Shown here piece by piece: positions 1 through 15,000 of a stretch of DNA of 64,000 nt. Source of the DNA: Brachypodium distachyon (taxonomy: Eukaryota > Streptophyta > Magnoliopsida > Poales > Poaceae). Every line of letters starts with the position of its first letter. Position 1 is the stretch's first letter. The position numbers were made by a program, and so were the translations under genes. The notes under the pieces are model-generated. The model ran no database searches. It was given only the letters and a program-made list of their open reading frames with translations, and was not told the DNA's origin. The stretch is from positions 34,525,001-34,589,000 of the forward strand of contig NC_016131.3 in the NCBI RefSeq assembly GCF_000005505.3, in the 5' to 3' direction.

Positions 1-78
1 AGTAACGGACGCGCGGTTTGGCCTGCTCTCCGTATGCCGGTTTCGTACTGACGTGGGTTTGGGACTTTCGGTGCGCAG

Positions 79-3000
79 GAGGACGCAGCCTCCTGAGCAG
101 GGATGAGATGGCAGAGGCGCGCACGGAGGCAGATGCAGAGTTCGAGAAGGAGGAGAGAAGGGGGGCGAAGAAGAGGAAATCCAACATCTCTATAGGAATT
201 GACGCTGATGATGATTTGGGGACCCTTTTCGGTGGTGCTACCACTGGGAAGCTCCCACGCTTTGCCAATCGCATTACCTTGAAGGTTTGACTTTTCGATA
301 CTGTTGCCCGTGACCGTCAGGTTGAAGAAATACCCTTTTTTATGATCACATGACAACATTGCTAATTAAATGTTGGGACATATAACCTGTCCAACTAGTT
401 CATTTCTCTAACATTATTGGAGATATATGTGATCCAGTTTTGAGTTCCACACATGCCTTAACAGCTTTGAGCCTTTGGCATCATATGCTGAGTTCCACAT
501 TTTTTTTTGAGCGAATGCTGAGTTCCACATATTCCTTGCATCTTTGATTCTTTGACACCACATGCCGCTGCCTGCAGTGCGCTCCCAAATTATGTCGTGT
601 AAATTTAAATGGCTGTTTCCAGAGATGAGTGTAAATTATAACTTGCATTTTGAAATGTCAAAGGCGCCTCACAATCATGAACTTCATTAATTCGATTCTT
701 ACTTGGCTGACGGCTGGTGCCTGTTAGATGCAACATCAAGTTGATTCAGAGCCAGATTTCCCTTTGTGTTTAATCTTCTAATCTTCTCCACAACTCAATT
801 ATCAAATGCAAGAGGATTCTTTAGCATATGGTCTCTTTAAGTGGTCAGCTTTGTTTTCTATCTGATCTGCATCAACAGAAGTAACTGGTTATGGGGTATT
901 TATTCTCGGAACGATATTCTTGGATGGAGTGCTGCTGTTTTTGTGTAACGGCCATGTCAATCATTTTCCTTTGTTTTCTCAGAATATTTCACCAAATATG
1001 AAGCTTTGGGGTGTTGTAATTGAAGTTAACCAAAAAGATGTTATAGTAAGTCTACCTGGTGGAATGAGAGGGTTTGTTCGCAAAGACGAAGTGTCTGACC
1101 TTGCTCTGCACGGAAATCACAAGGTATTGGATATTTTGATTTTTTCCCTTTCAAGTTTGTGTAATTAGTATTCTGCCAATTATAATAATTCAATATTGTT
1201 TTTTGTCCAATATTGTCCAATTATAATAATTCAAACTGATGCTGATGTTGGTTTTAGCTATGCTATTTCACTGTAAACAAGTTCCTTCTTCTTGCAGGAT
1301 AGTGAGAGCAGTATATGTGCTGAAGTTGTCCATGTTGGTCAGCTCGTACCTTGTGTAGTTCTACGAGTTGATGATGATAAGAAAGAAGGAAAAGTAAACA
1401 AACGGGTCTGGTTATCATTGAGGTTGACACTCATTTACAAGGGTCTTTCTCTTGATGGTATCCAGGATGGAATGGTATTTATATTCACCCTGGTTCTGTA
1501 TACGCATGATATGATCTTAACTCTTAGCATGGAACCGCATGAATTACCTTGTCCGTTTTTGTTCTTGATATGTACAAGGTCATAACACACAACCATACTA
1601 GTCTTTAATTGGTGTACAACTCTAGCATAATGCAAAATTGATCAAAGTTTTGTACGTGTGCAATTGTTTTTATTTTATGTAAAATTCACACACATAAAAC
1701 AACTTGTACCCAACACAGCTGAAAGCTTGTACCTGATCATGCAGATACATGTCAGAGCTTAGACCCACAGAGTCAAAATGGAAGGGAAAAGGGAAACATC
1801 CATTAAGAATACTGATAACATAAAAGAAAACTTACTGCCCTTCCATGTTTCCATTTTCTAGACGTAGTCAACATTTAAACAATCGCAAATTAATGCCACA
1901 CCTCACCACCTACTCATACCCATCACCGTTACTCTTTCAGCGAGGAGAATTTGGTAAGCTTGTTTATGGTTTTTGTATCTATAAATGAAAGGGGCTGTTT
2001 CGCTGATAGCCAAAATTGGCACTGCAACTATGTAAATTTTAGTCAAGACATGAGATTTTGACTGGTCAGTCACATGGGTGTGAAAGCCAAACACTGGCAA
2101 TGAACCGACAACATGTACAAAGAGTTGAACATTCTCTTGAGGTTTGAGCCTCCCTCCCTAAATTGGGCAATGTTGAAACCTGGCACCAATCTAAGCATCC
2201 CTGCAGCTGCATATAAAACTATGAGAAGTTTAATGGAACTATGGTTGGTAATCATCATTAAATCTTTCAGCTCACTGAGTCACCTTTACTCGATTTAGAG
2301 TCTGCTTAATTGGTACTACATCCGTTCCATAATTCTTGTCGAAATCTTACATGTATCTAGACACTTTCTAGAAATAGATACATCCATTTTTAAGCAAATT
2401 TGAGACAAGAATTATGGAACGGAGGGAGTAGTCGTTTATCTTGCCTACCCAGATTAAGGTGCTACTCACAGTAACTTTAACAGTATACATAATCTGCTCA
2501 ATTGACTGTCCATTACCCACCCACCCTTTTTATAGTTCTTGCATACTTGATGATGGGTTAGATTCTGAATTAACTCTCGCATGTATGTTTCGCAGGTACT
2601 CACTGCCCAAGTGAAAAGCGTTGAGGACCATGGTTACATTCTTTATTTCGGAGTATCCACCTTTAGTGGATTTATGCCAAAATGTGACAAAGGTAGACAT
2701 TGGCAATATCTTAATCAGAGTACAGTTCCAATTATATTTGTTCATAGATTTCACATGTCTAGGTAACTGCACACATTATGCCAGTTATTGTTCTATATTA
2801 GCAGTTTCACAGGTAACTTCTATTCCTTGGAGCAACTTAGTAGCTTACATAAATATAGTTTCGTAGTGCTTATAATGTCCATAGTCCAGTTTGCAAGACT
2901 CATTCTGTGGAAAAACACTGAGATATTGTTTTCTTTCCTCTTGTTATTTGGTGCACTTATCGGTAAACTTTTTATTGTGGGAAGTAGCCAAGAGTTAACC

Positions 3001-6000
3001 AACTGGCATTCTTTTGTAGAAACTGTGAAGATTGAGAGCGGACAACTCGTGCAATGTGTTGTGAAGGCAATCGATAAAGCTCGAGCTATTATTCACTTGA
3101 GTTGTGATGAAGACTTGCTCTCCAAATCCATCGTATGGTTAACTACTATTAGTCAAGGGCTCTTGACTTTATTCTGTTCTATGTCTGTGATGCAGTTAGT
3201 GATGATTTATAATGCTGCTTCTATGTAGATTAAAGATCTGAAAGGCCTTTCTATTGATCATCTAATTCCTGGCATGATGATGAATGCACGTGTTCATACA
3301 GTTCTTGAAAATGGAGTTATGCTGTCATTTCTTACTTATTTCACTGGAACCGTAAGTTCTTAGCACTTCAGCATTTGAACTTTGGCATGGTTTGGATTTT
3401 ACTCAGATATTTCACATTGTTATCTTTTCCTTGTTATAGGCTGATATTTTTAATTTGTCAAACTCATTTCCCTCTGGTAATTGGAAAGATGATTACAGTA
3501 AGAATAAGAAGGTAATCATTTGTTCTTTCCTCTGCATTTGATAATTGTTATGACCATGGATCAATTCTGTTTAGCATGAGTGAGAGCAATGTTTGTACTG
3601 TTCAGGTTTATTTACTTATGCTGAGTTTGGCATCGAGGTTGATTATTATAATCCAGCTATTTTGACCAGCTTTTGCCAATTTTTTTTTGTTTGGCTAACA
3701 AACTTTTGCCTGCCTTCATGTTTATTTTCCCACACCAAATTATAGAATAAGTCCAGCACAGCACGGTTCAGTACCGAAAACTGAGCCTTAATATTAACTT
3801 GTTATGAATTCTCTTGTTACCACCTTTTTTGTCAGAGTTTTTGAAACCTGAACCGGACCCAAACTGTTTGCTAGTCAGTCCGTTATGATTTCTCTTAAAA
3901 GTTGCCAGACATTTGTTTCCTCAGATACTTAGTGTGGGATGTACCCACCTGTGCCCGGTTCTTTGTATAGGAAAGAAAGCCCCATGGATATCTCTCCTCT
4001 TTGTGTATCTTTTCTCGAGTGTTTAACTAAAGCAAATTACTCTTTAATGCTACAATAGTCAGGCAGCTCTCGGAGTACCATTTGTGTCGTGGCCTGTGCC
4101 TCACTTTTCTAATTCACACATTGATTCCACTATCATTTCTTTGATCTTATAAGTGAATTTTTCATTCTCTTTATGCTACAATTTACAGGTAAATGCCCGA
4201 ATCTTATTCGTTGATCCGTCGACAAGAGCAGTTGGGCTTACATTGAACCAGCACTTACTTCGTTTTGAAGTACCCCCTGTTGTAAGTTTTCTGGTTTGAT
4301 CTGACCATTTTCTTTTCGTACCTTTTTTGAATGTTTCCATTTATCCCATTCTTTTGTGATTGATGATACTTCCCCACGCAGAATGTTAAAGTTGGAGAAA
4401 TCTATGAGAGATCTCGGGTTCTGAGGATGGATAAAAGGGCCGGTCTTTTTCTTGAAATACCTTCTCCAACTCCATCACCTGGATTTGTTAGTGTATGTGT
4501 TCTTTTCTTTTGGATATTTTTTGCCTGTTAGCATTAGAGAGCCCATCCATCTTTTGTTGCTTACAATCACTAATATTTTCATATTAAATTTCTCTAGATA
4601 CATGATGTATCAGACAAGGATGTGAAGAAAGTTGAGAAGAAATTTAAGGAAGGCAGCATCACACGTGTCCGTGTACTTGGAGTGCGACATCTTGAAGGAG
4701 TTGCGCTAGGCACCCTAAAAGTAATTACATTTGGTTACTTGTTTTTTATTCTGTGTCTTGATTTACTTTTGATATCTAAATTCTTCACTTTTTGATGCGT
4801 AGCAATCCTTAGTATTTGACACTCCCTGGTCCATGTTACATCCTACTTTTGTTCTACACCTGATAGACTTTTGAACTTTTCTTACATCCTATACAGTTGT
4901 TGTCTAGCAACTGTGTTCCATAAAGGTCGATTGAGTTGTGAATGAGAGTTCATATGGTTAGAAAGATAATGTTAGTGTGTGGCGTCGCGTAAATGGACAT
5001 GGCATGGACAGTCTACTCCTAAGTTGACTGAGATTTTCTTATGTCTAAGTCGATGATGCTAGCCGTCTGATCTAATTTTGATTCTCTCAAACCCTGTGCA
5101 AATCTCAACACGGAGACATTGGACGTGTCAGTGTGTCGACTTGGACATAAGAAAATCTATTTCCTGGCGACTTGGATTTAGCAAGACCATTACACCTGAT
5201 TTATGGAATAAGATGGTAAAGTAGCTGGCATTAGTGGTAGCTGGTTTATACTTCTATAAAGGTAGCTTTGTTAGTAAACAAAGGTGTTGGATGAAGCGTG
5301 GAGGGTGTGATTTGATTGAATTGGTCTGTTTGTTACTTAGTTTCCATGACACTGTTTAGTATTTCTATTTCTGGTCATGAGTTACAGGTTGCTTCTTTTC
5401 TTAGTCTTAATTATTTTTTCATTGAACCCTTCTCAAATTGTTTGTGCTTTTGTTAGATTTGTAATTAACTAGTGGATACCCCGCGCGTTGCAGCGGGCCT
5501 CAAAAGCAATGCACTTGCCTTACGTGAAAGAAAAATGGATTGTAACAAAGCAAAATAAACAATATAGGAGGATTAAAACTCATGATATCATTGACTTAAG
5601 AGATAACTTAAATGTGTTTGTACGGCATACAAATTTGTTTATCTTCGGGACTAATTTCCCATGTAACTGAAAAGACAAAAATATTTAGGTTGAACTACAT
5701 GTTGTTGCTCTGAGTTTCATAAGAATAACTTGGAGATGTGGCATCTAATTTTTCATATAACCTATGTTGACAAATGGGTGATCACACGGTATTTGGTTTG
5801 AGGTGCGAGCATGAGAAGACATGGTTTTAAAAGCACCAATGATGGTTTAGTATCCCTCATCTTTTGAATTACATCGGTACATTTATTATTAGCTTCTCAT
5901 GCCGGAATGATGAGACATGAGAGTAGAGCAGACATGGTTGGTGAGTTTGGTAACGTCAGGGGTAAAATGTTATGATGAGAGTGCCTTGAGATAAAAAAAA

Positions 6001-9000
6001 TTTATGTTTTTCTCGCACACAGAAGACATGCATGTTGAGCTTGCAAACATCAAAACGGATCTTAGTGAGACAATGATGACGTGGAAACTCTGTATGTTGA
6101 GTTTAGTGGGATCAACTTAATGATGTGGACACTTTGCATGTTGAGCTTGCAAACATTATTAAATGAATCTTAGTGGAAATCAACTTGATGACATAGCACT
6201 TTGCATGTTGAGCTTAGTGGGAATAAACTTGATGATTTGGACACTTTGCATGGAGCTTGCAAACATTAAATGACTCTTAGTGGGTATCAACTTTATAGAT
6301 ATTATAGATATGATGGCAATGTACGCTCATTCTTATTCTTCTTTACTTTACCGGGATTCTCATTCTTTTAGCATTTGAACTATTCTAGCTAAATTATTTG
6401 AAAGACATGCCAGTTGGTTCATCTTGTTTAATTTTGGCATGCAACTGACAAATTATTTCCTTGCTGGTATATACATGTACTTAATATCAAAGCATGCCAG
6501 CTAACCTGTCAAGCTGTCCTGTAAAATATATTTATTACCTTTTCTTCAACTAGCAAAAGATATTGTATCTGAGGATATCTGTGTTGTATTTTTTTGCAGG
6601 ACAGTGCTTTTGAAGGTTCTGTTTTCACCCATGCTGATGTCAAACCAGGAATGGTAGTGAGAGCTAAGGTTGTTACTGTTGGGCCTTTGGAAGCAATCGT
6701 GCAGTTTGCAGGTGGTGTGAAAGCACTTTGCCCGCTTCGTCACATGTCTGAGTTAGATAATGTTGTAAAGCCACCGAAGAAATTTAAGGTGTTGTGTTTT
6801 TCTCCCTCTTAATTTCCGTTGTATCTATCATGAAGCTGCTATATGATTAAGCTGCATAACTTGTCCATGGCTACTTTTTTTTGTTGCTCTTCTGTAGGTT
6901 GGAGCTGAATTACTTTTCCGTGTTTTGGGTTGCAAATCCAAGAGAATAACAGTGACATACAAGAAATCGCTGGTACCTTAATTGTACTCTTACCCTTCAA
7001 AATCTAACATCCTGTGAATTATTGTACATTGAATAGAGCATGATGAAATATTGTCTTTCACATTTTTCCTCATTCTTGTATAAGCTAGAAGATTCCAAGA
7101 TAGAAATCTTATAGTATGTTCTTTAGCAATACTTTAGTTGCCTCATCAGGAGCAGGGAGTCAAATAATAAAGTTATGGAGTACTTTCAGGTCAAATCAAA
7201 ACTTGAAGTGTTGGCCTCATATGCTGATGCCAAGATTGGTTTAGTGACTCATGGATGGATTACTAAAATAGAAAAGCACGGTTGCTTTGTGAGATTTTAC
7301 AACGGAGTTAAGGGTTTTGTGAGCAGGTTGGTCTCTGTTTTGTCTACACTCCTTACATGTGATGATTTTCATGGTGAAAGCATGCTCATTTCTTTGAAGT
7401 CTATATCTGTGTTGGGTTTAATAAAAAATCAGATTTAATCTCATTGGAGATTTCAGTGTCGTTTTTCTATGGATATATCATATATGGATCCGTAGGCACT
7501 ATAGTTTTATTGAATATATGTATCTAACATATTTCCTAATTTTTACTAGATCTGAGCTTGGACTAGAGCCAGGTACTGAAGCTGGGAGTGTTTATCATGT
7601 TGGGCAAGTTGTCAAATGTAGAATTGTCAGTGTTGTCCCTGCTTCAATGAAACTAAATGTTAGTTTTGCAACATCTTCTAATAGGTGAGTGCTCCTTCTT
7701 GTTCTTTGTTCTTTGTGTGCTCTCTGACTCATGTCCCATAACTGGATAATTGGATTTGTCTTAGATAATGTTGATTTGTCTTGCAGTTCTTTAGGAATAT
7801 GTAATTGTTGGTATTTTTGCCAGTATATTGTGATTAAAAATACTAGTCAAGGTCTTGCGATTGGATGGATTGAGTAACAAATAACTTTTCTTGGACTTGA
7901 TATATGGTTGTTTAGTTTTCAATAACCTGGCAGGGCGACTGCTTTTCATTAAGAAATTTGAATTTGTAATTACGTACACATCGTCTGTAGATGTATTTAT
8001 GAGCAGAACAAGTCCAAAAACACATCAGTCGAGCGAGAGATGTCACCCAATGAAGCACCGTTACGACTGGGTCAGCTGTGTCCACGTGCTGATACGACAG
8101 AATACAGGGATACCACGGGATACAGCGGGATGTGTATCCAAGTATACCCCTTTTCCAATTTAAACCAAATAAAAGAAATCAGGATACGGGCATACGGCAG
8201 GGATACTGGGTAGATATGGTTGGGATACAGGCAGGGAAGAAGATGAGAAAGGCGGCCACAGGCAAGGAAGAAATTCATGGTGGGAGGATAAGGAGCACGG
8301 CTGCTGGCGAGGAAGAACATCTGGGCAGGAGGAAGATAAGGGCTGTGGCCGGCGGCAATATAGAAGATCCGGGTGGGAAGGAAGACGTGGATGGCAGGCC
8401 AGTGGCCGACAACGAGCATGAAGATCCGGGCAGCTGTGCGGTTGTGGCTGTCATCTCGTCTCATGTTCTGCAGCTAGCTAGTGGAGCAAAGGGTGGCAGA
8501 GGGTGAATCAGGAAGCTTACTTGGTTTAGGGTTTTGTTTCGCCTTATAACTGAAGTCCATACTTTTTTGTGAGCATGTTTAATTCACTAAAGAGCACTGC
8601 TACGCGTACGATACAAAATTGCACGATTTGCTTACACTGCCTAGCAAAATTCCACCGTTGCACTTGGGCCTGGGCCTATGGGCTAAGCAGATTCAATAGA
8701 TCACCTAGGCATCTTATGGAAATCGTACGACTATCATACACAGAGTAGTCCCGTTCACTCAATAATAGTCCCAGGTGTTGTATAAATACGCTTTCTTTGT
8801 TCTGAAGGGCATGTGTATTCTTAAATGATCTGCAACTGTTACAGCTCTTAGACCTTTGTTACATGAGTCAAAACATGATCATTTTGTGTTTACTGCATCT
8901 TCCTTTTTCTTCGTTTATCTTTAGCTAAGATCATTTCCAATACTTCCAGTCTCTTGTTGGCGACCACTGACACCTAGTAGCCGCTTTTTAACCGGAAAAT

Positions 9001-12000
9001 GTCTTGGGCAGTTCCATGCCTGGTTTGTGAACCAGTACCTGTGTTTTTCTCAGGCAATTTTCCTATTGCTTTGTGTAGCTTAACAACTAAAGTTTCACTA
9101 TTCTGCGTTTCATTTTTCTCATGCAGGATTATTCAAGCCGATACTGCGAAGGTGGGTACTATTGTCTCTGCTGTTGTGGAGCGGCTTACTCCTGCAGCTG
9201 TTGTTGTCAGTGTAAATGGCTTCTCCAAGGGATCTATACTTGACGAGCATTTGGCCGATCATCATGGTAAGTCCTCATTCGGAATACTCCATCCCCTTAT
9301 GCTGCATGCAAAACAGACACAAGGTGTGGCCCACACGTCCACATGTCTTTTTTTGTTCATCTGTACATGTGCTGTTCAGTATGCCATTTACCTTTTTTCT
9401 TCTTAATTAGGCCAAGCTGCTCAGTTGAAGAATTTATTGAAGCCTGGCCATGAGTTCAACCAGCTTCTAGTTCTTGGTAAAGTCATTAAAATTCTAGCCT
9501 CTTATTAAATTCATATCGATCAATGGACAATTTTCCATCGTCCGTTCAGTTTGTGAGTACAGTGTACTAGTAATATGTATACTTGTATCTGAAGATTCTG
9601 AACCATGTTTTACTGTGGCACATGGCAGTAAACTATGCTGTTGTGCATAGTATGGCTTAGTCTGTGTATAATGTGTTTTTCATGCAACCGATTTGTCGTT
9701 TACTGATCCAGCATGTGCACTCTTGTTTTTTTTTGGTTGAATATTTCTTCAATTGAGTGATTATTGCCTTTCCCTTTTTGAATATCATGTTGTGCAGATA
9801 CCGAAGGGCAAAATTTAATTCTTTCTGCTAAACAGTCACTTATCAACAGTGCAAATGACATTCCATCAGAGATATCGCAGATGCAAGCGGGAGCTGTAGT
9901 TCATGTACAATTCTTTATTTGTTTCAGTTAGATTTTTGATGAGCAAGTTTGTTGACATCTCTTTTACCTTAGGGTTATATTTGCAACATCATAGAAGCTG
10001 GTTGTTTTGTTCGCTTTCTTGGACATCTGACTGGTTTCTCTCCCAAGGATAAAGTAAGTATATTTTGGTTCAGTCGTTCACTTAATCTTAAAAGAAAGCT
10101 TAACCTTGCATGTCTTCATTCTGCCGTTCTCTCTCTTTATCTGAAAAGAGAAGCCTAATCATGTTTCCTAAAGGCAGTTGATATACCAATGGAAAAGCTT
10201 TCTGCTGCGTTCTTTGTTGGCCAATCAGTTCGAAGTCACATCCTCAACGTACGTATGATATACTGCTGTTGGTACTTGCATGTTTGAATACTGCGTGTTT
10301 GGATTGCTCTGAATTGTACATCATTTATTATAGGTAAATGCAGAATCTGCCCGATTGAAGCTTTCACTGCAACAGTCTGTGTGCTCTTCACCAGATTGTT
10401 CCTTTATGCAAGGATACTTTCTTCTGGATCAGAAGGTCATCATTTAAATATGTTTACTTTTTTGCTCCAAGTTAAACTGTTGAAGGGAACTTTTATCTTG
10501 TGGCTGGTAACACTGTGGTATATTGGGGGGCATTGATAATGGAAGCTTGATAAGACAGCAGTGTTGGTGAGGTCTGGGTGGAACTTGCAAGGTTACAAGG
10601 GTGTGTTTGTTGTAGCTCTGGCATAATCTGGACATTCAGCACTGTTGATTATGGAAATGTGGCCAATCGCTGATGGGGAACTGTAGACCGTTTGGATGCC
10701 CTAGAATTATCCCAGTCCCTGGTCCCCGCCCACCCCCCTGACTCCGGTCTCGGCCCCCATGAAAAATTCTGTAGCAGACGACAGCGGGCGATGTTTCTCC
10801 TCCTGGAGGCTAGAGGCAAATGATGACAGCCAGAATGCAGGTACTGGAGCTTGCAGGCAGACTATGGCAAGCCGCGTGCTGGTTGCTGGAGGTCACAGGG
10901 TTGCTGTGTTGGACAAGGAATGGTCCAATGGTTGATGGAAGCAACAGCAGCAGGAAGTTCAGGAGCAGGAGAGTAAAAGCAGATGAAGGATTGGGGTTTT
11001 GACATATTGTGGGCAGCGGCATCTGGAACCAGGCTTTGTTAGGGTTTTGGCCCAGTATATCCTATATACTGGTATATCTGGCCTACATGTCATATGCTTC
11101 GCTGGGCTTCATGGGTGGCGGGTATGTGGAATTATCGAGCAGGGACGGCCACGCAAGACCTGATGGGGATGACTTCTTTAACACGAGCATGTGGGGGATT
11201 AAATTTGTACCATTCCTATCCCCCACTAGAGGAAATCCCCGTCAGAAACCGGGGATTAGGGTCTGTCGTCATCCATCGTGATTCTCTAAATTTAGGCTTT
11301 TTTAGATGGAAATAACATCACAGCGATTCTATTCAAAATATCAAATATCTGAAAGTTTCTGATTTGTTCACTTTGTTTACTAGTTTTCACCTTTATGTTT
11401 CTGAGATATGGATTAGTCTCATTTCATAATATGTTTTAGTGTGTACTCTTATAATTGGTGTTACCTTGTTGATCTAGATTGCGGAAATGAAGTATTCAGG
11501 TAGCAGTACTTCTCATGATTGGAAGAAATCTCTTGGCATTGGCAGCTTGGTTAAGGGGGAGGTGGGAGCAGTAGAAGAATATGGTGTTATCCTTAACTTC
11601 AAAGACCATCCTGATGTTGTTGGCCTGATTGAACATCATCAACGTAAGTAACTCATTTTCTTCCTTTATGCCTTTAATTGGCGCATCATTGTTACTCGTT
11701 TCAAAAGTTCCATTCTCTTCTTCTGCAGTTGGTGGCAGTACTGTAAAAGTGGGTTCTTCTGTGAAGGGTCTTATTGTGGATTTATCTGATGGAGTTGTAA
11801 ATTTATCCCTTAAGCCGGAACTAATTGGCAGTGTCAGCATGGATGGAAAAAAGAAGGTAATAGCAGCACCTTCTTCTAGATTTACGTGCCTCCTATATTT
11901 CCTGCCATCCTGCCCTCCCTATCTGTGGTGCTTGCTAGAGACTGCTCTAATGGCCTTTAGCATTGAGACTCTCGAAATTGCTGCCACCATTTGTTTCTGA

Positions 12001-15000
12001 ACCTCAGTTTGTATGTTGTTTGATTTTACTTCACCAAATAAAATATCTGCATGGTTCTCAATTTGCCAGTCTTCAGTCTACCAATTTAATTTTTTTTACA
12101 CCAACATTTTGTATCTTGGACTGGTTCTTTGGTTGCACTCCAGAAACGTCACAGAGCTGCGGTTTTGGACTTGGAGCTTCATGAAGAAGTGAATGCAGTT
12201 GTGGAGATAGTCAAAGAGAGCTATGTGGTGTGCAAATTACTCATTATATGACCAATTTCTTAATTGAATAAAAGGGTTACAAATTCTTATTGTTTATGTT
12301 TGATTCTATCCAGGTTCTTTCTGTCCCCGAGTATAATCATGCAATAGGTTTTGCACCATTGATGGATTACAACTCTCAGCTGCTTCCTCACCACCATTAT
12401 GATAATGGGCAGCGGTAATCATGTGAATTTATTTGAGTTGTGTTGTGCTGTGTTGATTAATCAAAGCACTATACTTTGATATACCACAACAATATTCATA
12501 GCAGTATACCCTAATACAATACAGTATACTCCACCCCTACTATTTACATGATTTCCTAATACGATACAATTGCCTAAAGGACTCTGGATTTTAACATTTT
12601 TGGACTCCCTGCTCCACAACAGTAGGTTGACAATGCAACATAACATTGATAAGACAAGTCTGAGCCTCTCTTGAATTAAGCTTAGTTGAACTGTTCACAC
12701 TATGTACTAAATATGTATTCCTCCGATCCTAAATTCTTGTCGTTGTTTTATTACAAATTTGAACTAAAACAACGGCAACAATTAGGATCTGAGGGAGTAT
12801 ATTAATATTCAATCCTATCAAGCTCAAGCTTGTCTCAGTAAGGTCCTAAAGCTCAAGTGTTGCATTGTTCCAAGCTCTAGCTGCTTGTTGAACCACAAGC
12901 TTCTTTTACACCGTGTTTTTATAATGTTGTGGTATTGTATCTGCATTGTTGTCATCATTGTTGATCTTTTATATGTTGATCCTTCTTTTGAATGAAAATC
13001 CCGTAGAAAGTTCTATAAATGCTTGGGCAGTCTGGGGTTCGTGATATAGTTTGGTAGTGTCGTGCTTGGAGTTTCATATTTTATATTGTCACAGTAGGAA
13101 ATGCATCCAGTCTGATATAGATATATAGGAACATCTGCCATGTTTGCAGCTGAACAAGGCAGTTTCTTAGTGTATTACCGTAAATGATTTAGAGTTCAGT
13201 GCAAAGCAGCACAGTATGTTACACCAAACACAGACAGACTGTCAAGGCTATATCATTTTCTTAAGTAATATGATTGCCAATAGTTTTTGGAAAGTGGCCC
13301 TGTTATGTTGGAACTCATGCAGTTACAATTCCCAAATTCTGAGTAATATTCTTATTTTTCCTTTTGTGTTTTGTTGAAGCATTACTGTCGTTGTTGGAAG
13401 TATCCCAAGTTCTGACCCTTCTGGAAGACTTATCCTACTCCCGAAAACATCAGGGCAGGGTTCTGGTCTCTCTAGTTCTAGAAAAGCGAAGAAATTGTCC
13501 GACAAAGTTGGGTCACTTGTTGAAGCAGAGGTGCGACTAGCATTTTTTATGATTGGCCAGTCTTTGCTCTTTATTTGCAAACTTTGCTTATGCCTGTTGA
13601 TCCTGTTTGGTCACAGGTTATCGATATCAAGCCACTTGAGCTTATTGTGAAATTTGGTGTCAATCATCATGGGAGGATTCATATTACCGAGGTATATACC
13701 GAACTTTTTATTTAGAGTGATTTCCATAAGTAAATTTTGGATCTGAGATTGGTTATATATTTCTTTCAGGTCCTTGAAGATGATTGCAGTGAGCATCCTT
13801 TTAGTAAACTCAGAATTGGGCAAAAGATCCATGCAAGAGTTGTTGCCCAAGCTGAACATTCAGCAAATAGCGGCAGAAAACTAAAATGGGAACTGTCTAT
13901 TAGACCATCTGTGCTTCAAGGTATGCTGTACACAAAATCTTCGTTTGTGTATTCCATAATATATATCCATCTCTTATAGTTAACTGCTTCCGTTTAGTTT
14001 AACCATCATTATTTGTACTTTTGGTGCTTATGATTTGATATGACTTGTTTTCCTGATTTCTGTTTTTCTTCTTCTGCCTGACCATCTAACAGGAGAGTCC
14101 AAACAATTAAATGCCCTTGAAAACAAATCAAACCATTCAGTGAATGGAATTGTGCGTGCTTATGTCGTCAAGGTGGACAGGGAGTGGGTCTGGTTAACTG
14201 TATCAAGAAATGTTACGGCGCATTTATTTATTCTCGATAGTTCCGTTGAGCCCATTGAACTAAAAGAGTTCCAACAGCGGTACCGTGTCGGCCAAGCAGT
14301 GAAAGGATATATTATTGGGGTGAATAGAGAGAAAAAGTTGTTGAGGCTGAAAGCACTTGATAACCAAGCCATGCTCAAGAATATAGATGACACCCAAAAA
14401 CCAATCTCTTCTATTGCTGAACATACAAAGGAAGGCGATATAATTGGTGGACGCATTCAAAAGATTCTACCTGGTGTTGGTGGGCTACTCATCCAGATTG
14501 GACCTCATCTTCATGGAAGGGTTCATTATACTGAAATTGTTGATTCGTGGGTACCAGAACCCCTTTCTGGATTCCATGAAGGTCAGTTCGTGAAGTGCAA
14601 GGTCCTGGCTGTAAGCCGCCCATCTGAAGGATCTGTCCGAGTAGAACTGTCACTTCGTTCATCTATCCTATGCACAAGTCATGACCCATCAAGAAAACTA
14701 GTTGATGATTCGTAAGTCATATCACTTGCAAAAGTATTGTTGATTCCGAAGAAACTATGGACAGTGATGTTTTAACTGTGGTAAATATGTTTATTTTTGT
14801 CGAAATTTATTGCTACACTGTATTTCAAACAGACCTTAAGTACAAATTAAATCTGGACAGCTACAACTGCCTTTCTGGCTGTGTTGGGGATTGCAAAATA
14901 CTGACATCCGCAAAATCCGAAAAAAACACTGACCCAATCCCTCACATGAAATAGGCCTGTTAGAATTTTGAATGTTGTACACAAAGTATCATTATTTTAG

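Noticed and set aside
8072..8506. Overlapping open frames on both strands in an RRP5 intron
   Set aside because: They lie in one GC-rich insert, show no family motif, and the flanking exons splice over them in phase.
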